DNA of 64,000 nucleotides from Planosporangium thailandense. Lineage in GTDB: Bacteria > Actinomycetota > Actinomycetes > Mycobacteriales > Micromonosporaceae. The notes below the pieces were generated by a model. It worked only from the letters and a program-made list of their open reading frames with translations. It did no database searches and was not told the DNA's origin. This document shows, one piece after another, positions 1 through 7,502 of this stretch. The position numbers were made by a program, and so were the translations under genes. The stretch spans positions 1-64,000 of the forward strand of contig NZ_JAATVY010000021.1 of assembly GCF_011947195.1 (NCBI RefSeq), read 5' to 3'. Each line of letters starts with the position of its first letter. The stretch's first letter is position 1.

Positions 1-1
1 C

Positions 2-307
2 GACCAGGATCACCCGATGGTGTTCCCCGGCGCCCGGGGTGGTTTCCAGCGCCGCTCCAACTTCAACCGCCGTGCCTGGACCCCGGCCGTCGCCGGCGAC
101 CCCGCCGGGGGCGTGCCGCCGATCCTGGCCGTTATACATTTTCACGATCTCCGGCATACGCACAAGACCTGGCTGATCGAGGACGGCATCCCCGAGATCG
201 CCCAGGCCCGGCGGCTGGGCCACCGCCTCGGCGGCGTGCGGGGCATCTACAGCCACGTCACGCCCGCCATGCGTCAACACCTCGTCGACGCGCTGCAACG
301 CCGGTAA
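2..307 (+). CDS. Tyrosine integrase, C-terminal part (cut by window edge)
   Basis: Catalytic end of a phage-type tyrosine site-specific recombinase; the reading frame is open to the left edge, so the true start lies outside the window. The second catalytic block reads HDLRHTHKTW (H-x-x-R), followed by LGHR and, nine residues after that histidine, the likely nucleophilic tyrosine in IYSHV. This order is typical of integrases of actinomycete integrative elements and actinophages. It runs toward the 3' end of a tRNA-Val gene about 250 bp away, the usual place for an integrase that uses a tRNA 3' end as attachment site. The catalytic motifs visible here look intact; whether the N-terminal half is intact cannot be seen. 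Confidence 0.8.
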   Translation, partial: DQDHPMVFPGARGGFQRRSNFNRRAWTPAVAGDPAGGVPPILAVIHFHDLRHTHKTWLIEDGIPEIAQARRLGHRLGGVRGIYSHVTPAMRQHLVDALQRR

Positions 308-503
308 GAATCGATCCAGCCGTCGGCGCCGGCCGCCGAGGATAGCGGCAGCGACGGGGCGGGGGAGCAGGCAGCGGCGTGACCGCCGTAGCGCGCACCG
401 CCGTCCGGGGATCGATCGCCGCTATCCGCCGCAGCTCTCTACAAGCGAGCCCCCAGTCGATCATGTGCTCCCGGTTTGCTCCCAACGTAATGAGCACAAC
501 GGG

Positions 504-539
504 AAACGCCCGTTACCGGGCCTCCGGTAACGGGCGTTT
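504..539 (-). terminator. Intrinsic terminator of tRNA-Val
   Basis: A perfect inverted repeat with two 16-nt arms (AAACGCCCGTTACCGG and its complement) around a 4-nt loop. It begins 15 bp beyond the CCA end of the tRNA on the minus strand, and its 3' arm ends in a short T run there. The position and perfect pairing fit a factor-independent terminator of the tRNA transcript. Confidence 0.75.
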
Positions 540-554
540 GACCTGCATAAATGC

Positions 555-629
555 TGGTGGGCGATACTGGGATCGAACCAGTGACCTCTTCGGTGTGAAC
601 GAAGCGCTCTCCCGCTGAGCTAATCGCCC
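555..629 (-). tRNA. tRNA-Val (anticodon CAC)
   Basis: On the minus strand the sequence folds as a tRNA: acceptor 5' strand GGGCGAT, D arm GCTCAGCGGGAGAGC, anticodon stem CTTCG/CGAAG with loop TTCACAC, T arm ACTGG-TTCGATC-CCAGT, and acceptor 3' strand ATCGCCC, then A and an encoded CCA. Anticodon CAC reads the valine codon GUG, one of the most used in GC-rich actinobacteria. The gene-encoded CCA and the adjacent integrase fragment make it a plausible integration target. Confidence 0.95.
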
Positions 630-773
630 GGGCGAGGTACGACTGTACCTGATCCCTCCGGCTGTCCGCATTCCCGGGGGTACTCGCGTGTCGCGGGGAC
701 CGGTTCCGGACCGGTTGCCCTGGCTTCCGGGGCGGCCGATCCGGCTTCCGGAGCAGTCGACCCGGCTGCCTGG

Positions 774-1235
774 TTACTCGACCGGCCCAACGCCGACCCG
801 CCCGCTGAACGTTCCCTTGATCGACATGACGCGCAGCCCGTGCTTGACCGACAACCACAGCGCCGCGAGGGTGAGGGCTGCGAGCGACAACAGGACGGCC
901 ACCCGTACGAGCCAGTGCTGGTCGCGTTGCCAGTCGTTCCAGCGGCGCAACTGGCCGGTCGTGAAGCGCAGCAGATGCCTGGCCCACGCGAACTCGATCG
1001 CCCACACGGTGATGCCGGCGAGCACGATCAACCAGCCTGGCCCGGGGAGCGGCACGAGCAGCAGGCCGACGGCGACCAGGACGACGCCGGTGACCGCGAT
1101 CAGTGCTCTGAACAGGGCCGGCCCGCCGGGCCTGGAGTGGAACCACGAGCGGATAGGGGCGATCCGTGCGGCTAGGGGCCCTTTGATAGGAGGTGTACGG
1201 GACCCTGGCCGTTCGTCGGAATCGGACCCCTCCAT
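774..1235 (-). CDS. TIGR02611/PGPGW family membrane protein
   Basis: Small integral membrane protein of about 153 residues with the signature PLPGPGW of the actinobacterial PGPGW (TIGR02611) family. After a polar N-terminus there are two adjacent hydrophobic segments (around ALIAVTGVVLVAVGLLLVPL and WLIVLAGITVWAIEF) on either side of the motif, then a basic cytoplasmic stretch (WARHLLRF...RRWNDW) and a last hydrophobic helix. The frame continues 47 codons upstream, but the ATG at 1235 has an AGGGAG site seven bases before it, so that start is chosen. The function of the family is not established. It is a single gene between the tRNA and ssgB, divergent from the latter. Confidence 0.75.
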   Translation of the reverse strand: MEGSDSDERPGSRTPPIKGPLAARIAPIRSWFHSRPGGPALFRALIAVTGVVLVAVGLLLVPLPGPGWLIVLAGITVWAIEFAWARHLLRFTTGQLRRWNDWQRDQHWLVRVAVLLSLAALTLAALWLSVKHGLRVMSIKGTFSGRVGVGPVE

Positions 1236-1513
1236 TTCTGTACTCCCTGTCCGAACGTACCCGTCACCGACGGCTCCACTAAGCGTTACCACAAGCAGGT
1301 CAACGTCTGAACGATCCCGGCGCCGAGCGGACCTGGACAACCTGAATCGAATCGGACATAACTGCTTTCCATTCATTTCAGGGCTTAAACAGGTCTGCCA
1401 AATCCCACTACTGGGTGAGATCAGCGGATGACGAATTGTAATAGCGGGCTAACGGCTGACCATGGGAGCGGCGGGGGCAAGATCGCCCGCAGTGGTGCCG
1501 GGGGGAGTACGAG

Positions 1514-1945
1514 ATGAGTGCCATTCGACCGACGACCGTCGAAGTCGAGACGTCATTGCGGCTGGTTACACCGGACGCGACCGGGCTGCCGGTACGCGCC
1601 AGCCTCCGCTTTGACCCGGAAGACCCGTACGCGGTTCACGTACTGTTCCACACCGAGTCCGTGGGGGGCGACCCGGTCGGCTGGTCGTTCGCCCGCGACC
1701 TGCTCGTGACCGGCCTCGACGAGCCGGCCGGCATCGGCGACGTCCGGGTCTGGCCCTGGGCCAGCAGTCGCGGGGACTTCGTCGCGCTCGCGCTCTCGTC
1801 GCCCGACGGAAACGCCCTGTTCGAGGTGCCCCGTAGCGTTCTCGTTCGGTTCCTGCGCCGTACCTACATCGCGGTCCCGCGGGGGCGAGAAAGCGAGCAC
1901 CTCGACGTTGACGCGGCCGTCAACCGACTGCTGGCCGACATCTGA
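1514..1945 (+). CDS. ssgB: SsgB-like sporulation/cell-division regulator
   Basis: A 143-residue SsgA-like protein (SALP). The text from MSAIRPTTVEVETSLRL to the C-terminus, including FARDLLVTGLDEP, GDVRVWPWAS and ALSSPDGNALFEVPRS, matches the SsgB subgroup as I remember it. SsgB recruits FtsZ to future septum sites during aerial-hypha sporulation in streptomycetes. It is the one SALP kept across morphologically complex actinobacteria, including Micromonosporaceae. The start ATG has a strong GGGGGAG site 6 nt upstream. It is monocistronic: about 280 bp of non-coding leader precede it, and tandem repeats plus hairpins follow the stop. Subgroup assignment (SsgB rather than SsgA) rests on sequence recollection. 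Confidence 0.9.
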   Translation: MSAIRPTTVEVETSLRLVTPDATGLPVRASLRFDPEDPYAVHVLFHTESVGGDPVGWSFARDLLVTGLDEPAGIGDVRVWPWASSRGDFVALALSSPDGNALFEVPRSVLVRFLRRTYIAVPRGRESEHLDVDAAVNRLLADI

Positions 1946-2016
1946 CCCGCGCCGGCGTCTGACCCGCGCCGGCGTCTGACCCGCGCTGGCGTCTGACCCG
2001 CGCCGACATCTGACCC
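1941..2016 (+). repeat. 17-bp tandem repeat starting at the ssgB stop codon
   Basis: Four copies of TCTGACCCGCGCCGGCG (third and fourth with one and three changes), then a partial fifth. The first copy contains the ssgB stop TGA at 1943-1945. Because 17 is not a multiple of three, the TGA of successive copies falls in all three reading frames. See the similar arrays after the CocE hydrolase, aspS and aroE. Confidence 0.9.
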
Positions 2017-2019
2017 ACC

Positions 2020-2158
2020 AGGTCCGGCGAGCTCGCCGGACCTTCGACCCCGAGGCCCGGCGACCACGCCGGACCTCGACTACCGTGCCGGGCTGACGCG
2101 ACACCTCGCACGGGTAACACGTAGGGCGTCGGACCCACAGGTCCGGCGCCCTACGTGT
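2020..2158 (+). terminator. Hairpin cluster after ssgB
   Basis: Three inverted repeats lie in a row. A perfect 24-bp palindrome at 2020-2043 has half-site AGGTCCGGCGAG. An imperfect hairpin lies at about 2050-2076 (GAGGCCCGGCG/CGCCGGACCTC). A strong 19-bp hairpin at 2117-2158 has arms beginning ACACGTAGGGCG, one wobble pair and a 4-nt loop. All share an AGGTCCGGCG-like core. The last is the best terminator candidate between ssgB and the SDR gene; none has a clear T tract. Confidence 0.6.
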
Positions 2159-2188
2159 GTGGCGGCCCCGGCCGGGTAAATCCCGGAC

Positions 2189-2998
2189 ATGCCTCAGCGA
2201 TTCGACGGTTATGACCGGGTAGCGGTGGTCACCGGCTCCGACTCCGGCATCGGCGAGGCCATCGCGGTGGCCCTGGCCAACGAAGGCTTCGAGGTCGGTG
2301 TGACCTGGCACTCGGACGAATCCGGTGCCCGCGGCACGGCGGAGAAGGTCCGGGCGGCCGGCCGCAAGTGCGAGGTCCGTCACCTCGACCTCAACCGGTT
2401 GCCGGACGCGGCAGGTGTGGTGGATGAGCTGGCGGACGCGCTCGGCGGCCTCGGCGTACAGGTCAACTGCGCCGGTACGGGCATCAGCGCGAAGGCGGTC
2501 GACACGACGTACGAGGACTGGCGGCACGTGCTGGCCGTCGACCTGGACGGACCGTTCCTGTGCGCACAGCGGGCCGCCCGCCGCATGCTAGCCGCCGGCC
2601 GGGGCGGGCGCATCATCAACATCACCAGCGTGCACGAGCACGCGCCGCGGGTCGGGTCGGGTGCGTACTGCGCCGCCAAGGGTGGCCTGGGACTGCTGAC
2701 CAAGGTCATGGCGCAGGAGCTCGCGGGCGACGGCATCACGGTCAACGCGGTGGCGCCGGGCGAGATCGCCACGCCGATGACCGGCAACGAGGACGTGGAT
2801 CCGCGGACGGTCCGCCGACCCGGCGTGCCGGTCGGTCGCCCCGGCGACGCCAACGAGGTCGCGGCGGTGGTGGCGATGCTCGCCAGCCCTGCCGCGGCGT
2901 ACGTCACCGGATCCTCCTACGTCGTCGACGGCGGCATGCTCCTGATGGGGCCGCAGGCCGGCTCACACCTCACCGGCGACGACTGGCGTAACGGCTGA
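2189..2998 (+). CDS. SDR-family NAD(P)-dependent oxidoreductase
   Basis: A 269-residue classical short-chain dehydrogenase. Visible motifs, in order: the cofactor-binding TGSDSGIG near the N-terminus (TGxxxGxG), NCAG in place of the usual NNAG, the catalytic serine in ITSVHEH, the YxxxK pair in AYCAAKGG, then the AVAPGEIATPM loop and a C-terminal YVTGSSYVVDGGM. The general pattern resembles glucose-1-dehydrogenase/3-oxoacyl-reductase-like SDRs; the substrate cannot be read from sequence. It is followed by the CocE-type hydrolase after 26 bp on the same strand, so the two may be cotranscribed. Confidence 0.85.
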   Translation: MPQRFDGYDRVAVVTGSDSGIGEAIAVALANEGFEVGVTWHSDESGARGTAEKVRAAGRKCEVRHLDLNRLPDAAGVVDELADALGGLGVQVNCAGTGISAKAVDTTYEDWRHVLAVDLDGPFLCAQRAARRMLAAGRGGRIINITSVHEHAPRVGSGAYCAAKGGLGLLTKVMAQELAGDGITVNAVAPGEIATPMTGNEDVDPRTVRRPGVPVGRPGDANEVAAVVAMLASPAAAYVTGSSYVVDGGMLLMGPQAGSHLTGDDWRNG

Positions 2999-3024
2999 CA
3001 CCGCAACTAAGACGAGCAGCGTCG

Positions 3025-4701
3025 ATGAGCACGCTCATCCGCATCGCCGGCCGGGTGTTCGGCCTGCCGCGGCCGCGCACCAGGCGGGTACGCGGCCACC
3101 GCGGGCTCACCGTCCCGATGCGCGACGGGGTGGCGCTGAAGGCCGACCACTTCGCGCCGTGGCCGCGCCCCGGGCCGACGGTGCTGATGCGCACCCCGTA
3201 CGGGCGCGGGTTCGTGCTGCGTGTCCTGGCCACAAGTATTGCGGCGCAAGGGTTCCACGTCGTACTGCAGTCGTGCCGGGGGACCTACGACTCGGGCGGG
3301 GTGTTCGAGCCGATGCGTCACGAGCGCGAGGACGGGCTCGACACCGTCGGCTGGCTGCGCGGGCAGCCGTGGTACTCCGGCGAACTGTGCACGTACGGGC
3401 CGAGCTACGCCGGCTTCGTCCAGTGGGCCCTCGCCGCGGAAGCCGGGCCGGATCTCAAGGCCATGGCGACGATCGCGACAGCCGCGGACTTCCGCGACTC
3501 CACGTACGCGGGCGGGGCCTTCTCCCTCGACGTCGTGCTCACGTGGGCGGCGCTGCTGAGCGCACAGCGCGGCTCCCGGCTGGCGAACCTCGTGGAGGCC
3601 GGCCGGGGCCAGCCGAAGCTGCGACGTGGCCTGGCCCACCTGCCGTTACGCGAGGCGGATGTGGTCGCGACCGGTGAGGAGATCGCCTTCCTGCGGGACT
3701 GGTTGGCGCAGCCGGGCGCGGACTACTGGGATCAGCGCGGCCACGCCTCCCGCCGGGCCGCGGTCACCGCGCCGGTGCTCATGGTCGGCGGCTGGCACGA
3801 CATTTTCCTGCCCTGGCAGCTTGACGACTACGCCGCGCTGCGTGCCGCCGGCGCCCGGCCCAGGCTGACGATCGGGCCGTGGACGCACGGCAGCTTCGGG
3901 CTCCTGCGCCAGTCGCTCGTGGAGTCGGTCGGTTGGTTCCACCAACACACGGGAGACGCGCTTCATCAGTACACGGGCGGAGCGTACACCGGCGACGGTA
4001 AGGTGCGACCGCGCCGGGCGCCGGTCCGGGTGTACGTGGGCGGCGCCCGCGTGTGGCGGGAGTTCGAGGACTGGCCGCCCGACGACGCCCGTGCCCGGGA
4101 CTGGTTCCTGTCGCCCGGCGGCGAGTTGGCGGGGCATCCCCCGCAGCTTGGTGCGGCGCCGACCCGGTTCCGCTACGACCCGGCCGATCCGACGCCGTCT
4201 GTCGGCGGGCCGCGGTTGTTGGCGGGCGGCGCGGGCAGCCTGGACAACCGCGACCTGGAGGCGCGGCCGGACGTGCTGACGTTCACGACGGCGCCGCTGC
4301 GGCAGCCGGTGACGGCGCTCGGGCCGGTGTCGGCCACGATCTACGCGCGGGCCAGCGGAGACCATTTCGATATCTTCGTGCGGCTCTGCGACGTCACGAC
4401 GAGCGGCCGCTCATGGAACCTCTGCGACGGGCTGGTCCGGGTGTCGCCCGGCCGGTTTCCGGCCGACGCCTCCGGAGTACGGGCCGTCCGCGTCGACCTG
4501 TGGCCCACGGCCCACCTGTTCCGGCCCGGTCATCGCATCCGGGTCCAGGTCAGCGGGGGAGCGCACCCCAGGTTCGCCCGAAACACGTGTACCGGTGAGC
4601 CGCTCGCCACGGCCACCCGGCTGCTGCCGGTGGACGTCGAGGTGTTCGGCGACCCCCGGTACCCGTCAGCGCTGCGGCTGACCGAAGACGGACAAGGCTG
4701 A
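3025..4701 (+). CDS. CocE/NonD family alpha/beta hydrolase
   Basis: A 558-residue hydrolase of the CocE/X-Pro dipeptidyl-peptidase family, which cleaves esters or amides with a serine triad. The nucleophile elbow is GPSYAG with Ser127; the likely acid is Asp259 in GGWHDIF and the base His288 in GPWTHG. The N-terminal part (VPMRDGVALKADHFAP...TVLMRTPYGRG) is characteristic. The C-terminal third (PRRAPVRVYVGGARVWREFEDWPP...DNRDLEARPDVLTFTTAPL) corresponds to the beta-rich XPP_N/CocE-NonD C domain. No signal peptide is seen, so it is probably cytoplasmic. It lies 26 bp after the SDR gene. Its 3' end carries a 20-bp tandem repeat and a strong hairpin. The substrate is unknown. Confidence 0.85.
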   Translation: MSTLIRIAGRVFGLPRPRTRRVRGHRGLTVPMRDGVALKADHFAPWPRPGPTVLMRTPYGRGFVLRVLATSIAAQGFHVVLQSCRGTYDSGGVFEPMRHEREDGLDTVGWLRGQPWYSGELCTYGPSYAGFVQWALAAEAGPDLKAMATIATAADFRDSTYAGGAFSLDVVLTWAALLSAQRGSRLANLVEAGRGQPKLRRGLAHLPLREADVVATGEEIAFLRDWLAQPGADYWDQRGHASRRAAVTAPVLMVGGWHDIFLPWQLDDYAALRAAGARPRLTIGPWTHGSFGLLRQSLVESVGWFHQHTGDALHQYTGGAYTGDGKVRPRRAPVRVYVGGARVWREFEDWPPDDARARDWFLSPGGELAGHPPQLGAAPTRFRYDPADPTPSVGGPRLLAGGAGSLDNRDLEARPDVLTFTTAPLRQPVTALGPVSATIYARASGDHFDIFVRLCDVTTSGRSWNLCDGLVRVSPGRFPADASGVRAVRVDLWPTAHLFRPGHRIRVQVSGGAHPRFARNTCTGEPLATATRLLPVDVEVFGDPRYPSALRLTEDGQG

Positions 4702-4756
4702 CCGAGGCCACGTGAGGCTGACCGCGGCCACGTGGGGCGCGACAAGGCTGACCGAC
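4695..4756 (+). repeat. 20-bp tandem repeat at the stop codon of the CocE hydrolase
   Basis: AGGCTGACCGAGGCCACGTG is followed directly by the same unit with one change (4715-4734), and a truncated third copy (AGGCTGACCGAC) starts near 4745. The first unit includes the TGA stop at 4699-4701. Confidence 0.8.
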
Positions 4757-4760
4757 GAAA

Positions 4761-4790
4761 GGGCCGCGCCGGAAGGCTCCGGCGCGGCCC
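4761..4790. terminator. Bidirectional terminator between convergent genes
   Basis: A perfect 12-bp inverted repeat (GGGCCGCGCCGG and its complement) around the loop AAGGCT. It sits between the 3' ends of the CocE hydrolase and the SRPBCC gene. There is no T tract, as is common in high-GC actinobacteria. Confidence 0.75.
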
Positions 4791-4809
4791 GCGGTCGTAC
4801 CCGCTGCCG

Positions 4810-5271
4810 TTACGGCATGGGGCGGTCGACGTCACCCCGCCAGGCGCCTGTCTCCTGTCCGCGGGATTCGATGAATTCCCGGAACCGCTTCATGTCACCC
4901 TTGACGCGCATGTCGAGCATGCCGGTTTTGGCGCCGACCTGCTCGACGAAGCCGTCGGGGTCGAGCTCCATCTGCGCGGTGACTCGGGTGTGGTTGTCGT
5001 CGAGGCGATGGAAGGTGACCACGCCGGCGTGGCGCGGTCCGTCGGTCGAGGTCCACGCGACCCGCTCGTCGGGGTGCTGCTCGGTGACCTCCGCGTCGAA
5101 CTCCCGGTGGACGCCCGCGACGTCAACCACCCAGTGCAGGTGGGTGTCGTCCAGTTGGCGTACCTCCGTCACGCCTTCCATGAACTGCGGGAACTGCTCG
5201 AACATCGTCCACTGGTTGTAGGCGGTACGTACCGGTACCGCGACGTCGACGGATTCGACGACCGTACTCAT
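4810..5271 (-). CDS. SRPBCC (START-like) domain protein
   Basis: A 153-residue single-domain protein of the SRPBCC/polyketide-cyclase superfamily. It opens MSTVVESVDVAVPVRTAYNQW with FEQFPQFMEGVTEVRQLDDTHLHWVVDVAG, the usual pattern of small actinobacterial 'cyclase/dehydrase' proteins that form a hydrophobic ligand pocket. Later strands EFDAEVTEQHPDERVAWTS and HAGVVTFHRLDDNHTRVTAQMELDP fit the same fold. The ATG at 5271 is chosen because GAGGAG lies just upstream; a longer form would add five residues. Ligand and role are unknown. It converges with the CocE hydrolase and is probably monocistronic. Confidence 0.8.
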   Translation of the reverse strand: MSTVVESVDVAVPVRTAYNQWTMFEQFPQFMEGVTEVRQLDDTHLHWVVDVAGVHREFDAEVTEQHPDERVAWTSTDGPRHAGVVTFHRLDDNHTRVTAQMELDPDGFVEQVGAKTGMLDMRVKGDMKRFREFIESRGQETGAWRGDVDRPMP

Positions 5272-5735
5272 GCCTACTCCTCTCACGCGTCTCGTCTCCC
5301 TGTTTCGCTACCCGCTTCACGTAAGTGCAAACGTCGTCAATCGACGCCCTTGTCCGCGGCGGTGGGCGCGCCTAGTCTGCCGTGGGCAGTGCGCTCGGCC
5401 CTTGTCGAAGAGGACCGGGATGACTTTTCGTACGCCCCGCTCGATGCCACCGCACAACGGTGGCTCAGGGCCGACCGCGGGGGCGCTCTGAGGGCCGACC
5501 CGGGGCGGCCAGCAGCGCGGAGATCGTCAGACGTTCCAGGGTGAGGGTGGTCCCATTCGCGGAATACGGCATCTTCATATGAGCCTGCGTCGATAAAAGA
5601 CGATGCAATTTCCGCACTGCCGGTCCACCGGTCGAACGGCTGAGCACGGCCAAATTTCGTACGTCCCAAACCGTATAGGTCATCGTCGAGCGCCGTGCCC
5701 ACGTCGTCGTGGTCGCCGGTGTGAAAGGGGCTGTC
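5272..5735. other. Non-coding divergent leader
   Basis: A 464-bp stretch between the divergent SRPBCC and MHYT genes, somewhat less GC-rich than its surroundings. A 72-codon minus-strand frame (5465-5683) has no recognisable domain and no good ribosome site. A possible -10 (TATAGG, 5674-5679) lies about 60 bp before the MHYT start. I see no RNA gene or repeat here. Confidence 0.5.
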
Positions 5736-6614
5736 GTGGCGGAGGTTCATCATTTCGCGTTCGGATGGATCAATCCGACTCTCGCGTACGTCATGTCGTT
5801 TCTCGGGTCGCTGCTCGGCCTCGTCTTCGCCGCACGGGCGCGGGATGTCACCGGGGCGCAGCGGATCCGGTGGCTGGCGTTGGCGGCTGTCGCGATCGGC
5901 GGTACCGGCATCTGGCTCATGCACTTCATGGCGATGGTCGGTTTCGACGTGCCGTCCACAGTGGTGCGATACGACGTGCCGATAACGGTCGCGAGCGTGG
6001 TGCTGGCCATCGCGATCGTCGGGATCGGGCTGCTCATCGTCGGCACCGGGCAACCGTCGGCGTGGAAGCTGCTCATCGGAGGTCCGATCACCGGAATCGG
6101 GGTCGCGGCGATGCACTACACCGGTATGGCCGCCATCCGGATGGGCGGCGTGATGTCGTTCGAGCCGACCAGGGTGGCATTGTCGGTGGCGATCGCCGTG
6201 GTGGCCGCGACGGTCGCCCTGTGGTTCGCTCAGGTCATCCGCGGCGCTGCCGCCACCGTCGCGGCCGCGATGCTGATGGCCGTTGCGGTCTGCAGCATGC
6301 ACTACACCGGAATGTCCGCGGTCCGGGTCAGGATCACGTCTCCGAACGGCACGATCGAGGGCGTCGCGCCCTTCGTACTGCTCATGCCGATCAGCATCGT
6401 GGCGTGCGTCGTCATCACCGCCCTCGCCTACGCGACAGTCGGGCTGTCGGTACGGCGGGAGAACGAGCGGCCGGTGGACGAGCCCCGCGAGCGGTCGTCG
6501 GTCGAGTTCGACGAGCGGTCAGTGGAAATGCCTGTCGTCCCGGTCGACGGCGGCTTCGCCGACCGATCGCAGGTCGCCGCGGCGCTGCGACCCCGGGTCG
6601 GCCGGCAGTTGTAG
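5736..6614 (+). CDS. Stand-alone MHYT-domain membrane sensor
   Basis: Integral membrane protein of about 292 residues, with seven predicted helices and three MHYT-type repeats: WLMHFMAM, AAMHYTGM and CSMHYTGM. The MHYT domain has been proposed to bind copper and sense O2, CO or NO. In most proteins it is fused to GGDEF/EAL or kinase output domains. Here it is followed only by about 60 polar, charged cytoplasmic residues (VRRENERPVDEPRERSSVEFDERSVE...) with no output domain. The GTG at 5736 is preferred over one nine codons upstream because AAAGGGG precedes it by five bases and the protein then begins AEVHHFAFGWINPTLAYVMSFLG, as the family does. It converges with the ABC permease gene. Confidence 0.85.
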   Translation: MAEVHHFAFGWINPTLAYVMSFLGSLLGLVFAARARDVTGAQRIRWLALAAVAIGGTGIWLMHFMAMVGFDVPSTVVRYDVPITVASVVLAIAIVGIGLLIVGTGQPSAWKLLIGGPITGIGVAAMHYTGMAAIRMGGVMSFEPTRVALSVAIAVVAATVALWFAQVIRGAAATVAAAMLMAVAVCSMHYTGMSAVRVRITSPNGTIEGVAPFVLLMPISIVACVVITALAYATVGLSVRRENERPVDEPRERSSVEFDERSVEMPVVPVDGGFADRSQVAAALRPRVGRQL

Positions 6615-6650
6615 GGGCTCCGGCGGCGGCCAGGGGGAGGCTCGGCGGGG

Positions 6651-7502
6651 TCAGCTCGACACGTCACGGGTCGTGAAGCGGGCCCAGGCCGCCGAGCAGA
6701 AGATCAACGCGTACGCCGCGGCGACCAGCGCGCCCTGCCTGATCCCCGACCACTCCACGGGGTCGCGCAGCAGGTCGCCGTAGTCCAGCCAGTGGTGCGT
6801 CAGCAGGTACGGGTGTAGCCAACCGAGTTGGGGGATCGTGTCGAGGACGAAGCTCGCCACATTGACGATCACGATCGCGACGGTGCCGCCGATCGGCTGT
6901 TCGGTCAGCGTCGAGACGAACAGCCCGACGGCGCCGAGCGCCGCGAGGCCGCACGCGATGTAGGCGCAGACGCCGAGCAGCCGCAGCAGGCCTGACGCGA
7001 ACGGCACCTGGAGCCCCGACAACAGGGTCACCGGACCGCCGCCGAAGAGCGCCAGGCCCAGCCCCGCGCCGACGGCGGCGACCAGGAGCGTCGCGGCCAC
7101 CGCGAAGATGACGATCGCGGCGTACTTGACTCCGAGCATGCGGGTCCGGCCGACCGGAACGGTCAGCTGGTATCGCAGCGTGCCGAGATTCGCCTCGCCG
7201 GCGATCGTGTCGGCGGCGATCGCGGCGACGGCCAGCGGCAGGAACAGTGGTAGCTCGACGGTCAGCGCGGCGAGCGCGACGAACAGGCCGTTGCTGGTGA
7301 TCGAGGCGAAGAAGTTCGGACCGCCCCCACCGCCGCCGGGTGGCGAGATCTTCACCGCGACGGCGATCAGGGTGGGTACGGCCGCGAGCACCGCCAGCCC
7401 CGCCCAGTTACGCCGGCGACCGAAGATCAGCCACAGCTCCGAGCGCAGCAGCCGGGTGCTCCACCGGCGCGTACCCGCCACCGGTGCGTCAACCGCTGAC
7501 AT
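6651..7502 (-). CDS. ABC-2 type transporter permease
   Basis: A 283-residue membrane subunit with about six hydrophobic segments: WAGLAVLAAVPTLIAVAV, GLFVALAALTVELPLFLPLAVAAIAA, YAAIVIFAVAATLLVAAVGAGLGLAL, LLRLLGVCAYIACGLAALGAVGLFV, GGTVAIVIVNVASFV and the C-terminal one. The region ADTIAGEANLGTLRYQLTVPVGRTRML is the cytoplasmic motif of ABC-2 permeases. It overlaps the 3' end of the ATPase gene by 14 bp, so translation is coupled and the two should form one exporter. It is the last gene of the three-gene LolA-like/ATPase/permease operon. The cargo is unknown; partnership with the LolA-like protein is inferred from operon structure. Confidence 0.85.
   Translation of the reverse strand: MSAVDAPVAGTRRWSTRLLRSELWLIFGRRRNWAGLAVLAAVPTLIAVAVKISPPGGGGGGPNFFASITSNGLFVALAALTVELPLFLPLAVAAIAADTIAGEANLGTLRYQLTVPVGRTRMLGVKYAAIVIFAVAATLLVAAVGAGLGLALFGGGPVTLLSGLQVPFASGLLRLLGVCAYIACGLAALGAVGLFVSTLTEQPIGGTVAIVIVNVASFVLDTIPQLGWLHPYLLTHHWLDYGDLLRDPVEWSGIRQGALVAAAYALIFCSAAWARFTTRDVSS

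Larger units (their letters stand above)
1..600. mobile_element. Probable right end of an integrated element next to tRNA-Val
   Basis: The integrase fragment ends 247 bp from the 3' end of tRNA-Val(CAC), with no housekeeping gene between. Actinomycete integrative conjugative elements and actinophages often recombine into the 3' half of a tRNA gene and keep the integrase beside one attachment site. The predicted attachment core would be within about 555-600. The second copy would be left of the window, so the boundary is inferred, not observed. Confidence 0.4.

Noticed and set aside
640-773. CCGGCTTCCGG-like repeats between tRNA-Val and the PGPGW gene
   Set aside because: Short, irregular and GC-rich; not distinguishable from background composition.
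5465-5683. Possible 72-residue minus-strand gene in the SRPBCC-MHYT gap
   Set aside because: No ribosome site, no domain, biased Arg/Pro tail; treated as non-coding.
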